Assembly (NCBI RefSeq): GCF_003286085.1
Contig: NW_020825298.1
Coordinates: forward strand, 3,472,001 to 3,536,000
Source: Drosophila persimilis
Lineage: Eukaryota > Arthropoda > Insecta > Diptera > Drosophilidae
Direction of reading: 5' to 3'
DNA: 64,000 bases
The first letter of the stretch is position 1; each line of letters opens with the position of its first letter. A program made the translations under genes and the position numbers. Below are positions 1 through 9,918 of the stretch, piece by piece. The notes beneath the pieces are model-generated. The model was given only the letters and a program-made list of their open reading frames with translations. It was not told where the DNA came from and ran no database searches.

Positions 1-245
1 AAAACTTCTGCATCTGCAACTTTGTGACTGTATAATTTTTGGGGCATAAGAGCAGGGCCAAGAGTGGCCCTGAAAGTGTGCACATACTTTTTCAATTAAG
101 TGTTTTTTAAACACAAATCCGACAGGCAGGGTTGCAGCGATGTAACGGTGATCAGCGTTGACAGCTGCGCCGCAAAGTAGGCAACTGTACTTACGATGCA
201 CTCAGGCAGAAGCGAAGCTGCCAACTCGATTCGATTCGGTTCCAC

Positions 246-275
246 AAACTCAATTATAAAATGTAAATGAATCTC
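246..275 (+). repeat. direct repeat copy 1
   Basis: A 30-bp segment starting AAACTCAATTATAAAATG recurs at 1445-1474 with one mismatch. Both copies follow a GATTC-rich stretch. Its origin is unknown. Confidence 0.6.
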
Positions 276-512
276 ATCTGGCCGTCCGGTCCCGTCTTGT
301 GCCGTCCTCCATAGTTCATTAATTCTCTCGACTCGATGACAATTGGCATGTGTTGCACGATTTTAACAAATTATTATGAAATTGCGCAGCCAAATGAATA
401 CTAATTTGATTTGCAGCACTGTCGAAAACAACAATATAGCGCAGAAAGGCCAGTCCAGTTAGTGAAGAGAGAATATTATTTGTGACAAGCTGAAAATGAA
501 TTATCAATTTCC

Positions 513-530
513 AGATAGATAGATAGATAG
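513..530. repeat. GATA microsatellite
   Basis: About four and a half units of GATA, followed by looser GATACAGATAGA-type sequence to about 595. Confidence 0.85.
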
Positions 531-1444
531 CCGCGACCGATAGATACAGATAGAAAATTGTGGGGAGTAGGCAGGGAGTAGATACAGATAGAACACAAAT
601 TTATCTACACGCACAAAAGCCGTTGGTGGGAGGGAGCATAAAGCCAAAGTGCAGCGCAACAGTATCGGGTATCCAGTACACCTCCGACCTGTAATTTTCA
701 TGGGATTTTCCTGGCGGCGAAACTGCGCAATTTGTTTTTCAAAGAATTCGAAAATTGATTCCACTTCCACCCTCCAGTCCCTCGCACCCGCACACGCCCA
801 CTGGGATGCACAATCAGGAGTCCGCATTAACAACATTATCAGTCGTGGCCTTCGCTGGAAAAACCCTCTGCTTCATTATCCTTGGGTCCGGGCTCCTGGC
901 TCCTGCCTCCTACATCCTCATACACGACAGCTGCATTTATTAAGGGCCAACAGAATAAAAAATATGGCACATAAATGCCAGCAAACGGAAATGCTTATGG
1001 GCGGAGCAGAGTGAATACCCGAGCATGCAGCGGGGGCAATTTGTTGCAAACTCAAAGGGTTCGCTGGAAGTAAGCACGTAAGCAGCTTTGCAGCAGCTCC
1101 ACAAAGGGGTCCAGGGTCCAGGGTCCACTGCAGTCTGTACCTTGCAAAATTCCTTGAGTACTCACATTTCCTGGGATGCTTATAATTGGTGGGCAAAATC
1201 ACTGGGAAATGGTGTAAATGGCCAAAAGGAAAATCAATTTTCTACAAGTTTGCTCTAAGAAAATAATTCTTTCAAATAAGAGTTTATAGACCAGTATCTG
1301 GTTTCTGCATAACAATCGCAAGAGGCTCTTGGTAATTAAGAAAATAAATTTGATTTGCATTTCGGTGTAAAGAGATTTCAAGGAATTGTTCTCTTTTGAG
1401 CCTCAAATGTAATTCCATTGAAATCGATTCACAGAGGGTTAAAT

Positions 1445-1474
1445 AAACTCAATTATAAAATGTAAATCAATCTC
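1445..1474 (+). repeat. direct repeat copy 2
   Basis: Second copy of the 30-bp segment at 246-275 (29 of 30 identical), 1.2 kb away in the same orientation. Confidence 0.6.
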
Positions 1475-1731
1475 TTTCGACTGTTTTTTCATGCGAAATG
1501 GGAAATGCATTGCAATTATAATATACTGATGGGGATTTATAGAAAAAAATCATCAAATTCCGTTGTATGAAAAAGGGAATAATATACGTTCAAATGCACA
1601 TGCAGAATACAAATTGTTTGTATGTATTATGAAGTAAGAGTAAGAGTAAGAAACTTATGGAATACTTTAAGAACACAAATACCGATTGTATTTATTACAA
1701 TATCAAAGAAAATCTACTTGTTGCATACTGT

Positions 1732-1967
1732 CGTATTATATAAAACGAGTTGGTAAAGGTCCGCACCACCGCATGCTCTCTCGCTTTAATTGTGCACTCT
1801 CTGTTCAGAAAAGGTCCAGATATAATGGTTAGGAACGGGGCAGGAGACATGGACAAAGCAGACCGCGCACCTCCATCAATTTTTATTTCATTTGTCATGA
1901 TGGGGGAAGAGACAGCGAGAGAGCATGCGGTGGTGCGGACCTTTACCAACTCGTTTTACATAATACG
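1732..1967. repeat. 236-bp element with 54-bp inverted arms
   Basis: The left arm 1732-1785 and right arm 1914-1967 are reverse complements at 53 of 54 positions, around a 128-bp unrelated spacer. The ends read CGTATTATATAAAACGAG and its complement. Arms this long and this well matched in a fast-drifting non-coding region suggest a recent origin or selection. A foldback or MITE-type DNA transposon is the likeliest explanation. I see no clear target-site duplication at the outer edges, so transposition is inference. If transcribed, it would make a 54-bp hairpin stem. Confidence 0.8.
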
Positions 1968-2545
1968 TAAGTTGACATGGCTATGTACTTGGCAATCGAT
2001 GCTAATCAATAATAATCCACTAACACAAATTAATGAATATATAGTATATATTTTAAAGTTATAGTTATATTTGCTTTATATACGAGTATATCTATATACT
2101 TGAAACGAGAGTTCACTCTGAAATAATAATATATGTATTAATTCGATTAATTTCCGCTCATTTCTTGGCCACCCTGAAGTTTAGGCAACTGTTGATTAGG
2201 GAAAAACCATCCGAAATCAAATAATTTCCATTAGAATTTCGACTGAAATTACTAAAATACTTATAAGCGTTATTCCAAAATCTCTCTCATTGAATTCAGA
2301 CCACTTAGGAGAATAATTATAAGCTGATCCTCCTAACTCGGCCAAATTGTGGAATTACCCGAGGCTGCCACTTTTGATAATTGTCCTGCCACACACAGCT
2401 GGAGCACCACTCCCGACCCCCTCCCGGACCCCCGCCCGCCCACACCCGAACCACTCCGACCCACTCCCCGCCCACTCCCGGACCACTCCCAACCCACTTT
2501 CAATTGCCGAATCCAGCTGGCAAGTTATCTAATTGCTTTTCACAT

Positions 2546-2590
2546 TGTGTGTGTGTGTGTGTGTTCGAGAGAGTGTATGTGTGTGTGTGA
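2546..2590. repeat. GT microsatellite, interrupted
   Basis: Two GT runs (about 2546-2564 and 2575-2588) separated by a short purine interruption. Confidence 0.85.
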
Positions 2591-2826
2591 GAGTCGGCGG
2601 AAATCCCCTTTCATGCTGTGTGGGCCCTAAAAAAAGCGAATTATGAATTGTGTATTTGCAGTCGTAGATGGGTTGAATGGTGCACATTGTGTAGGACGGA
2701 AACGGAGTCAGGATAAAAGCGATTTGTTATCCTTTAAGCGGGACCAAGCATGTCCCCCTGCCCCTGTGCCTCAATTACACAAAAGGATCTGAGGAAACTT
2801 GAGCCTGTCGAGGCCTTAAATCAACT

Positions 2827-2880
2827 GTGCCACCTGCCACTCCCACTCCGACCCCACTCCGACTCCCACTCCCACTTCGA
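2827..2880. repeat. CCACTC-type pyrimidine repeat
   Basis: Imperfect repeats of CCACTCCGACC and CACTCC, C-rich on the plus strand. A similar C-rich tract lies at about 2401-2495. No coding signal is seen. Confidence 0.6.
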
Positions 2881-5348
2881 GTAGACACACCTCCACTCAG
2901 GACCTTCGTTTTACGCGCTTTTGTATCAGTCCCGCTCTGTTTGCCACCGCTCGAGCTCGATATTCACAATAATGGAACCCTAAAGAGCTCTAAAGTGCAG
3001 GCAAACACCTGCCAGGGCCCTCTCGAATCCCTCTCGAGCCTGATCCAGAACCTAAGCCCAGAACCCATTCCAGCCGCACCAAAGGGCAAACACGCATCAA
3101 ATCAAATGGCAAAAAGCTTGCAAACACTTCACTTCACTTCGGGCCAAAATATATCGGCGAATACCCAGAGGCAGTGGCAGAAAACCCACATTTAACCCGA
3201 CAGATGGAAATGGATATGGAAAAGTCAGAAAGAAGAGGCAGTGGCACAGCCAGTGGGAACATGAAGCAAATACAGACTGCCACATCATCGGCGTCATGAT
3301 TAGCTCAGCAGTCTATATACACAGGGAGCCCCAAAAACCTTATGTGATGAACTGTGCCAGAGGGGAAGAGCCACCGAAGCAGAAGAAAATCCAGAAGCCA
3401 AGAAGGAGACCCTAAGCCAAACAGCAAGCAGGTTTTCATACTCGGGCGCACAGCGGACCGACAGATGGCACGGGGCTGACGGGAGCGGACAGGCGTAAGG
3501 ACAATGGTAAATCTTGCAGATTTTGGTCAAGAAAATACCCAACGAAATGTGAAACCCAAATCAACTTGAAAGTGAATAAAAACCACCAAAAAGGAATAAC
3601 TTTGTAAGTAGTACAAGCACTAGGCAAGCCACCTCCACCGCCACAGCCGCCAGGAGGCTGCAAAGCGAATGAAAACTTTTTAAATGTTGCGCCTGGACAC
3701 ACCTTCACCGGAAGGAAAGGAAAAGGAGGCTGTGGCCCTCAAATAATCTCAGAAAAAATTGGACTAGCGACTGATGTATCTACGAATCCTAGATTTGTGG
3801 CAGGTCATTGGAAATCCCAATAAGGCAGAGCGGGAGTAGTAAGAGGAGAACGAAGCCCTGGCTGGGACAACAGCTTGAGACATTCTTGCAACAACTTCTG
3901 TGTTCCAGCTCCTGGTCAGTGCTCCAAGAGGCAAGCACTTTGGATTGGCCTCTAAATTGAACGGAGTGGCTGTTGGGGTTGGTAGTAAATTATATTGCCC
4001 CCCGCTGCCTTCTGCTTACTGTCAACTGATTTGTATTTCAGCGGTGTTTTCAATTCCGCTGATTAAAGACGACCCGAGAGCCCGAGAGCGGCCAACTTAA
4101 TCAATTTCCGGCAGAACTGTTCCGTTCTGTACTGTCCCCCCTCGTTCTTCTTGAAACTGTGTGGGTGCCCTCCCACGGAGTGGAAACTCTGCCCCTCTCC
4201 TCAGAGCCTCCTGCCGACACGCGCGAGCATTTTCCAGTCATCCACTATAAAGCCAAGAAGCCAAGAATACAAAGTTTCTACTTTTCCGCTGAAAATTTTT
4301 GCGCAAATAGCAGAAAGAAAGAACGAAGCAGCAAAGGAGCGAAGAAGCGGAGCAGCACCACCCGTGCACGTGCCCAACCAACCCAGCTACTATACGGTCT
4401 GGTGAATCCCCACAATGCAAAACTAAAGCCTTTTTTACGGCTGCTGACGACAGCTGCAAATTAAATAAAATTAAGCCGAAAGTTAGAGCCAGCTATTTAT
4501 TAAGTGGCTTTGCGTATTGTCTCTGCCAGGCTCTAACGGAGGCCCAGCAGAGCGACGGGAGTCCCCCCCCCCATTTTAATTGAACGAGTACCTACCGAGC
4601 ATAGCTTATAGGGCCCCGGCCGTCACCAGCAGCACCAGTGTACCACTTGCCACATGCCACCTGGCAGCAGGAGCATCGTTCCTTTTGGAACGGTGAGTGC
4701 CCGCAAAGTAAAAATGCAATCATCGTCAAAAATGTGTCACAAAAACCCTTAAAGGAAGGATAAAGCTGCACAGAATGAACCTCCGGACCAGCATAGACTA
4801 TGGCAAACAGCTGCAGCTAAGTGAAGAGTAAACTGAAATGCAGCGTCAGCGGTACAAAAGAATAAACTAAGCGATTACCTTTCCCCACAAAAAAATATGT
4901 AAAAATAGAAGGAAAATGCCAGACAACGATAGTAACTGCAGGCAGGTGAAAATTGGCAACAGTGCGGCCACGAACATGCATATGAGCGATGAAGTAATAT
5001 TCTATGGTAAATGGATCATATGATGCAACAATATTTGACGACGAAGAAAAACGTACACATACAGGCACGCAGATCTAGAATGCCTGCGAATACGTGTGCA
5101 CACATATGTACAATCAAATCTCAGTCGTCCGATGTCTCACGAGTGATGTCACAGACGCGCACTTCCCCGAAGCAAACGCGCATCGATGTAGAGCAAGATG
5201 CTGCTGCTTGTTCTGCACCCCAGTAAGGGTATGTGCAGGCGCGTGACAGCTTGCGGACGAAGCCGTGGACCCAAAGCAGATTCTCCAGGCCTGAAAAATG
5301 TGTAACCGAAACCAGAAAGAAGCACATGTACAAGATCATGAGATCATT

Positions 5349-5354
5349 TTTATT
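5349..5354 (-). terminator. poly(A) signal of the NAC-alpha-like gene
   Basis: AATAAA on the minus strand (TTTATT on plus), about 57 nt past the stop codon of the minus-strand NAC-alpha paralogue. Spacing and position fit its cleavage signal. Confidence 0.65.
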
Positions 5355-5410
5355 GTTGAATCAATCGTGAACTGTTAAATGAAATGATTAGTGGTTAAAT
5401 GATTCGGCGC

Positions 5411-6256
5411 TTAGTTGCTGGCCAGGGTGAGGGCCATGATGGCGTTCACCACATCGTTCTCGTTATCCAGCAGGGCTTTGATGGCCTTGGTGCGCGAGCA
5501 GGTGGCCTGCATCTGGACCAGATCGATGTCCTTGTCGTCCAGTTCCATGAGAAGTTCCTCGTCGAACTCCGGCTCCTCCTGGTCGTTTTCCATAGCTTTA
5601 GCCCAGGCAAGGGCCTCCCGCTCGCTCTGATCGGCTGCGGTGGCGTTTTCGCGAAAGCGCTCGGCAGCCTGAGCGGTGGCCATCTGGGTGATGTCCTCGA
5701 CTTTCACATCGCCGAAGCAAAGGTAAGAGTCGCCGACCTTGAAGACATCGGGCTGATCGATATAGAGCAAGATGTTCTTGTTCTTGCGCATCGTCACGCG
5801 GCTGACGTTCTCCACGGGCTTCAAGTCTAGCTTCGAGAGCAAACGGCGGGCCTTCTTCTCGCCACGCGACTGCCTATGTGCGCCGAGGGACATGGCCCCA
5901 GCTTGCGGGTCCAAACTGCCCACAGCATCAGTCACATCGTCATCAGAGTCCACCTCGTCATCAGACAAAGCCGTGCAAGCATGGTCCCCCAGCTGGGGGT
6001 ATTTCTTGGTCATCTCCATCAGTTGCTGCATTGCTTCGTTGTAGTCCGGGTTTTTGCTCTTCTTTGAAGTGGAAGGGGCTTCTTCGTCCCGGCCAAAGGT
6101 AAGCGCTTTGTCCAGCCACATATCTTTTGTGGCAGCTTTAAAGGCAGCTTCACCGACATTGATAGCGGCCGTGGCAGCGGCGGTGGCAGAGGCCGTGGCT
6201 GCGGCGGTGGCAGCGGCGGTGGCAGCGGCCTTCTGATTCTTTTGCTTTTTTCCCAT
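5411..6256 (-). CDS. nascent polypeptide-associated complex alpha-like protein
   Basis: NAC-alpha binds ribosomes with NAC-beta and shields nascent chains from mis-targeting to the ER. The 281-residue product starts MGKKQKNQK and has an Ala/Thr repeat at about 10-31 and acidic linkers (DDEVDSDDDV at about 100-110). The NAC domain is at about 134-192 (RVTMRKNKNILLYIDQPDVF), and a C-terminal UBA-like region at about 241-280 contains SRTKAIKALLDNENDVVNAI. The ATG at 6256 has a good context (GACGAGATGG); the frame is open up to 6319 but without another ATG. The single open frame without introns suggests a retrocopy of the housekeeping NAC-alpha gene. The core domain keeps the family residues, so it is probably functional. 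It resembles the intronless fly paralogue I recall as CG4415, but I could not verify that assignment. Confidence 0.93.
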   Translation of the reverse strand: MGKKQKNQKAAATAAATAAATASATAAATAAINVGEAAFKAATKDMWLDKALTFGRDEEAPSTSKKSKNPDYNEAMQQLMEMTKKYPQLGDHACTALSDDEVDSDDDVTDAVGSLDPQAGAMSLGAHRQSRGEKKARRLLSKLDLKPVENVSRVTMRKNKNILLYIDQPDVFKVGDSYLCFGDVKVEDITQMATAQAAERFRENATAADQSEREALAWAKAMENDQEEPEFDEELLMELDDKDIDLVQMQATCSRTKAIKALLDNENDVVNAIMALTLASN

Positions 6257-6707
6257 CTCGTCTTTCAATTTTCTGCAAAATTGAGAACTAAATCGAGACT
6301 TGTACGTGAACAGACCCACAAAATATACGCACTAGTTTTTTGGATTTTTTTTTGTGATGCCGTGACGACCAGTTGTTGTAGAAGAAAAAAGAATATGTGC
6401 TTCCGGAAGTTTGACAGCGTTGTCAGGGTTGTCAGGGCTGTCGAGTGTTTCGACACTGAACTGTAACTGAGAGAAAACTCCGCTGAACCGCAGCTGGAAT
6501 GTTCTAGAAAACAAATAATGCAATGAGTGGGTAGATCTATAGAAATATATTCCGTTTAGCAGCTGAATATTTTGACAAATTATATTCCTGAAACCGGTTT
6601 TTGCTCAGGATTTCGCTCAAACCAGGGCTGCAGTGGTACTGCGCAAAGTGCTCAAAAGCGCAAACGCGGCCACACCAGCTGGTTGTTTACATTTTGTGAT
6701 TTCCAAC
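6257..6707. promoter_or_regulatory. divergent promoter region
   Basis: This gap separates the minus-strand NAC-alpha-like start from the plus-strand transcription unit at 6.7-7.5 kb. It should hold the 5' leader of the NAC-like gene. Around 6670-6684 the sequence GCGGCCACACCAGCTGG contains an E-box-like CAGCTG. I see no TATA box. Promoter function is inferred from gene layout. Confidence 0.45.
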
Positions 6708-6809
6708 ATGGCGATCGTCAACGTTTTTTTTTTGTTTATTTTTCGTTGTAGACATTTCTTTGTAAAAAAATCTGCGTCTTTCGCAATGAAGGATGAAGCA
6801 GGCCAATAA
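6708..6809 (+). CDS. possible 33-residue small ORF
   Basis: An ATG in near-ideal fly context (CCAACATGGCG) opens a 33-codon frame, MAIVNVFFLFIFRCRHFF followed by a basic and polar tail ending DEAGQ. The N-terminus is hydrophobic. It lies upstream of the 75-residue protein gene and could be a uORF in that gene's leader or an independent microprotein. A T-run within the codons makes chance possible. Confidence 0.25.
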   Translation: MAIVNVFFLFIFRCRHFFVKKSASFAMKDEAGQ

Positions 6810-6849
6810 AAGTGGTAAAGATCAATATCGATTTAAAAATCAACTCTGT

Positions 6850-6865
6850 ACAACACTAGTGTTGT
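6850..6865. promoter_or_regulatory. 16-bp perfect palindrome
   Basis: ACAACACTAGTGTTGT is a perfect palindrome, flanked by GT and GGTAC. A DRE-like ATATCGATTT lies about 25 bp upstream. The half-site CAACACTA is close to, but not an exact match of, the fly core-promoter motif with consensus CAKCNCTA. It may be two head-to-head promoter elements. Confidence 0.4.
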
Positions 6866-7215
6866 GGTACGCTCATTCCTATTTTTTATTTCGCTCGTGC
6901 TTCTCTTTCTGTTGAGCCGCAAAGCTGATTTGAAAGCAATTATTGGATGAATGGCTGGTATCTCGAATAGTATTCAACAATAGCATTGTCTCAAGACCTT
7001 ATAAATTAACTTAGAATCAAATACAGGCATCAGAAAAGCATAAACTCGGGAATCTTAGTAGGCCTTCTTTCAACTTTATTCTAGCCAAATTTCGTGTAGG
7101 TTTTGGGCAGTCAGGTCTCATAACGTTTTGGCTGTTCATTCCGTTCACATCAAATGTTTCCGACAACATTTATTTTGGTTCTGTAAAACAAAATTCTGAA
7201 ACCAAACCATTCGAG

Positions 7216-7505
7216 ATGCCTCTGAAGTGCATAGTCCAGTGCGTCCACAAGATAGCACACAACCTAATCGCAGCCCGGCCCGCAGTGACGATTACAAGCG
7301 GAGTAAGTCCTGATGTGAGGTCTGATTTGATCGAGTCCTCATGATCTGTGATCTGTCTTTGCAGGGCTGCCAGGTGCCCGCTAAGAATGGCCCTATAGCC
7401 AATATGATCTTCTTCGCGGCAATCGCCTGGCCGCTGTACGTGTGCCTCATGCAGGACGTAATCATCATGCTAAAGGAAATGACCAAGAAGATGACGCGCA
7501 AATAG
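7216..7505 (+). CDS. small single-pass membrane protein, 75 residues
   Basis: Two coding exons, 7216-7302 and 7365-7505, are separated by a 62-bp GTAAGT..CAG intron in phase 0. The protein starts MPLKCIVQCVHKIAHNL; this amphipathic, basic first 25 residues could be a mitochondrial presequence. A hydrophobic span IANMIFFAAIAWPLYVCLM (about residues 41-59) follows, then a basic tail ending KKMTRK. The size and layout resemble accessory subunits of inner or outer mitochondrial membrane complexes. I do not recognise a specific family. The exact splice junction, the typical fly intron size and the AATAAA 416 nt downstream support a real gene. Confidence 0.6.
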
Positions 7506-7790
7506 TTGGAGCGTCGTTTATAGGGTGATCAAACACACGTCCATACAACACACGGGTCATTCCATTAACCAACTAATACTCAAGATTTTTCGTGCTCATA
7601 TCGTGCACCGCCTGCTCCTGTTATGATGCCACCAGTTACCCAATTCCAGCATCTTTCACATTTTTAGGCCATTGCTGTTGCTCTGCTGCCCTGGCCGTTC
7701 CTTTGGGCTACAAAAAACTACACTGATCAAGTTAAGTTCTATAAGCGTTACTATAATCAAGCTCCTCTCCATAGAACCGAGGGTTGAGCG

Positions 7791-7821
7791 GTGGCAGAAG
7801 ATCTTCAAAACCTTCTGCCAC
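7791..7821 (+). other. stem-loop in the 3' UTR
   Basis: GTGGCAGAAG (7791-7800) and CTTCTGCCAC (7812-7821) form a perfect 10-bp stem with an 11-nt loop, within the putative 3' UTR of the small membrane-protein gene. Role unknown. Confidence 0.55.
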
Positions 7822-7920
7822 ATACAGATACAAGAGTTCTTTTAACATTTTACAAAAACTTCGACCATTAAAAACTTACATAATACTGCTGCAAATGTAA
7901 CCCGAAACCACAATTACTAA

Positions 7921-7926
7921 AATAAA
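7921..7926 (+). terminator. poly(A) signal of the small membrane-protein gene
   Basis: AATAAA on the plus strand, followed by a GT-rich stretch (ACTGTTGGTATTGCGTG). It is the first canonical signal after the stop at 7505. Confidence 0.55.
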
Positions 7927-9887
7927 CTGTTGGTATTGCGTGATTTGTATTCTTGTTCTAATTCCCCACCTCGAGGCCATAAAAGACTGTCTTATCGAGG
8001 GATACAACTGGTTTGAAGATTATATTAGTACCTTTGATCTGCTCTTCTTTGCAAAAAATGTGCTGCAAGGCGCAAAAATAATCGAAAATCGTTCGAAAAG
8101 AACGGAAGTTTTTGCCACCACTAGGCCCCTATGCGCATCCCTAACGAATGTGGTGTGATGCAAATTAAAAACCAATCGGGTCGTCGCTTTAAAATCATTT
8201 TAGATAGAAGTTTAATACCTTAATAATTTGTGAACACAAGTTTGAATTTAATATGCATGAATGTGTTATGCGTTATTTAGCAAATGGAATGTTCAGTTGG
8301 CGAAAAACTTTCATCTGCAACCGACGGAAGAAACCGCACAGCAGCGCAATTTGTATTGCAGCATGGTAATAAAAGTTTTGCGTTAACAAATTTGCAATTG
8401 AAATTGAAATTGATGATTGAAAATCCGTAGTGCAGACGTGCCACGTGCCAGCTACGAAATTTCGGGCCTGACAAGGCCAATGGATGGAACTGGCGACGGA
8501 GTGTTAGCGGAAAAAGCGAAAGTGCAGCTGTCCCCGCGGCACGCCAGATCCTATCCGATCCCGGCGGGGTCTGAATTTGTATTTGGTTGGGAAAACACGT
8601 AGCTTGTCGCCGCGGGTGGCAAAAGCCAAACGGAAAACAGAGTGAAAATGAAAATGGAAATGGCATTGCCAAAGGAAGAGGAAAAGGAAAAGAAGCTGTG
8701 GTTTAATGTCCGGGGTCAAGCGGTGAGGCGGGGATGGGGTGCCGAGTGACCGTGCAACAAATGTACGTTTGAAGCCATTTTCATCCATTTTAATTGCAGC
8801 TGTGGCAGCAGGATTGTCTGCGGTTCTGGCCACCGAAAGTGCCGCACAAACAAGGAGCTCAGAGCCGTGCGGCGGCGCCCGTGGTCGCTGCCTGCTGCGG
8901 TTTTCGGAGGCACATTGCCAGCGGCAGGCCAGAGTCGTGTATGTGTGTGGAGAGTGGATCCCTAAAAGCCTGCCTGCCAGTTAACTATATTTAAGATAAA
9001 AGTGCCACACCCTATTAGCGGACCCATTCCGCACTTGTTGCAAGGTCCAGGGCCAGCAATCCGTTGCACATTGCATTCATATCCGATTCATATGTCTTTC
9101 CCCGAGATCTGGATGTCTCTGGCGCGGCTTAACCCTCGCTGATGCGTTTTTAATTGCTCGGTTCTTTTAATTAAAGTGTGAGGCGAAAAAGTCAGGCGCA
9201 ACCCACCAACGACCAACGACCACTGGCCTTGCCCCTTCTCCTTCTCCTTCTCCTTTGGCAATAATTAAACTTTATCTTCGGGTCAGCTCCTAATTGAGTT
9301 GCATAAATTATGTAATGGGGAAGAGGGGAAAACAACTGGCAACTGGCGGATGATGCAACCGCCGCCCCTCCCCACTTGGCTAAGTGGCTTCCACCTTAAT
9401 TGAATTCAAGAGGAGAGGCCATCTAATCAGATATTCGCTATTGCCAGTCATAAATTCATATCAGCCAGCCCACAGTATTGCCAGGAGTCCAAGGCAGGCC
9501 GAAGTCGGCTTTTAACTTTTCGGTCGATTCGATTCGATGTGGAAAACTTTTTGTCTTGGCTGGCACGTTCGTCCCATGATTAATTATCCCGCCCCATATG
9601 CTGCAGTGAGTGTCATCTGGGGCTCCGCCCCCCCTCTGTCCACTTTAGTCGAGGCTTAGTTTAGCTTTGTAGTTTGGTTTTCCTTTTTGTTTTTCCTGAG
9701 ACGCGGCGCGACGGCCTGCGCATGAAAAATGAACCCAAGCCCACAGGCAGACAGGCTGGCAGGCTGGCAGGCAGGCATCAGCCAGTCCAAGGAGCAGAAG
9801 GCACCAAGGAGACATCAACACTGGGTCTGGGTCTTGGCCCGGAGACGGCGGGTCTGTCAAGGCAATAAAGTCCATTAGAGAAGCCGC

Positions 9888-9918
9888 TGGGTGCTGGCTG
9901 CTGGGTGCTGGCTGCTGG
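9888..9918. repeat. short tandem repeat, 14-bp unit
   Basis: CTGGGTGCTGGCTG is repeated just over twice in tandem. Confidence 0.7.

Larger units (their letters stand above)
1..5340. other. non-coding stretch, no gene seen
   Basis: No reading frame here has a convincing protein composition, start context or splice structure; the open frames are short and have low-complexity composition. The stretch holds simple repeats, a 30-bp direct repeat and the inverted-repeat element listed separately. It may be intergenic or lie in an intron of a gene outside the window; nothing visible decides between these. Confidence 0.6.

Noticed and set aside
5399..6236. Plus-strand frames opposite the NAC-alpha-like gene
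   Set aside because: Shadow frames; the minus strand carries the full conserved NAC and UBA domains.
6257..6319. N-terminal extension of the NAC-alpha-like frame up to 6319
   Set aside because: The codon at 6319 is GTG, not ATG; the first ATG in frame is at 6256.
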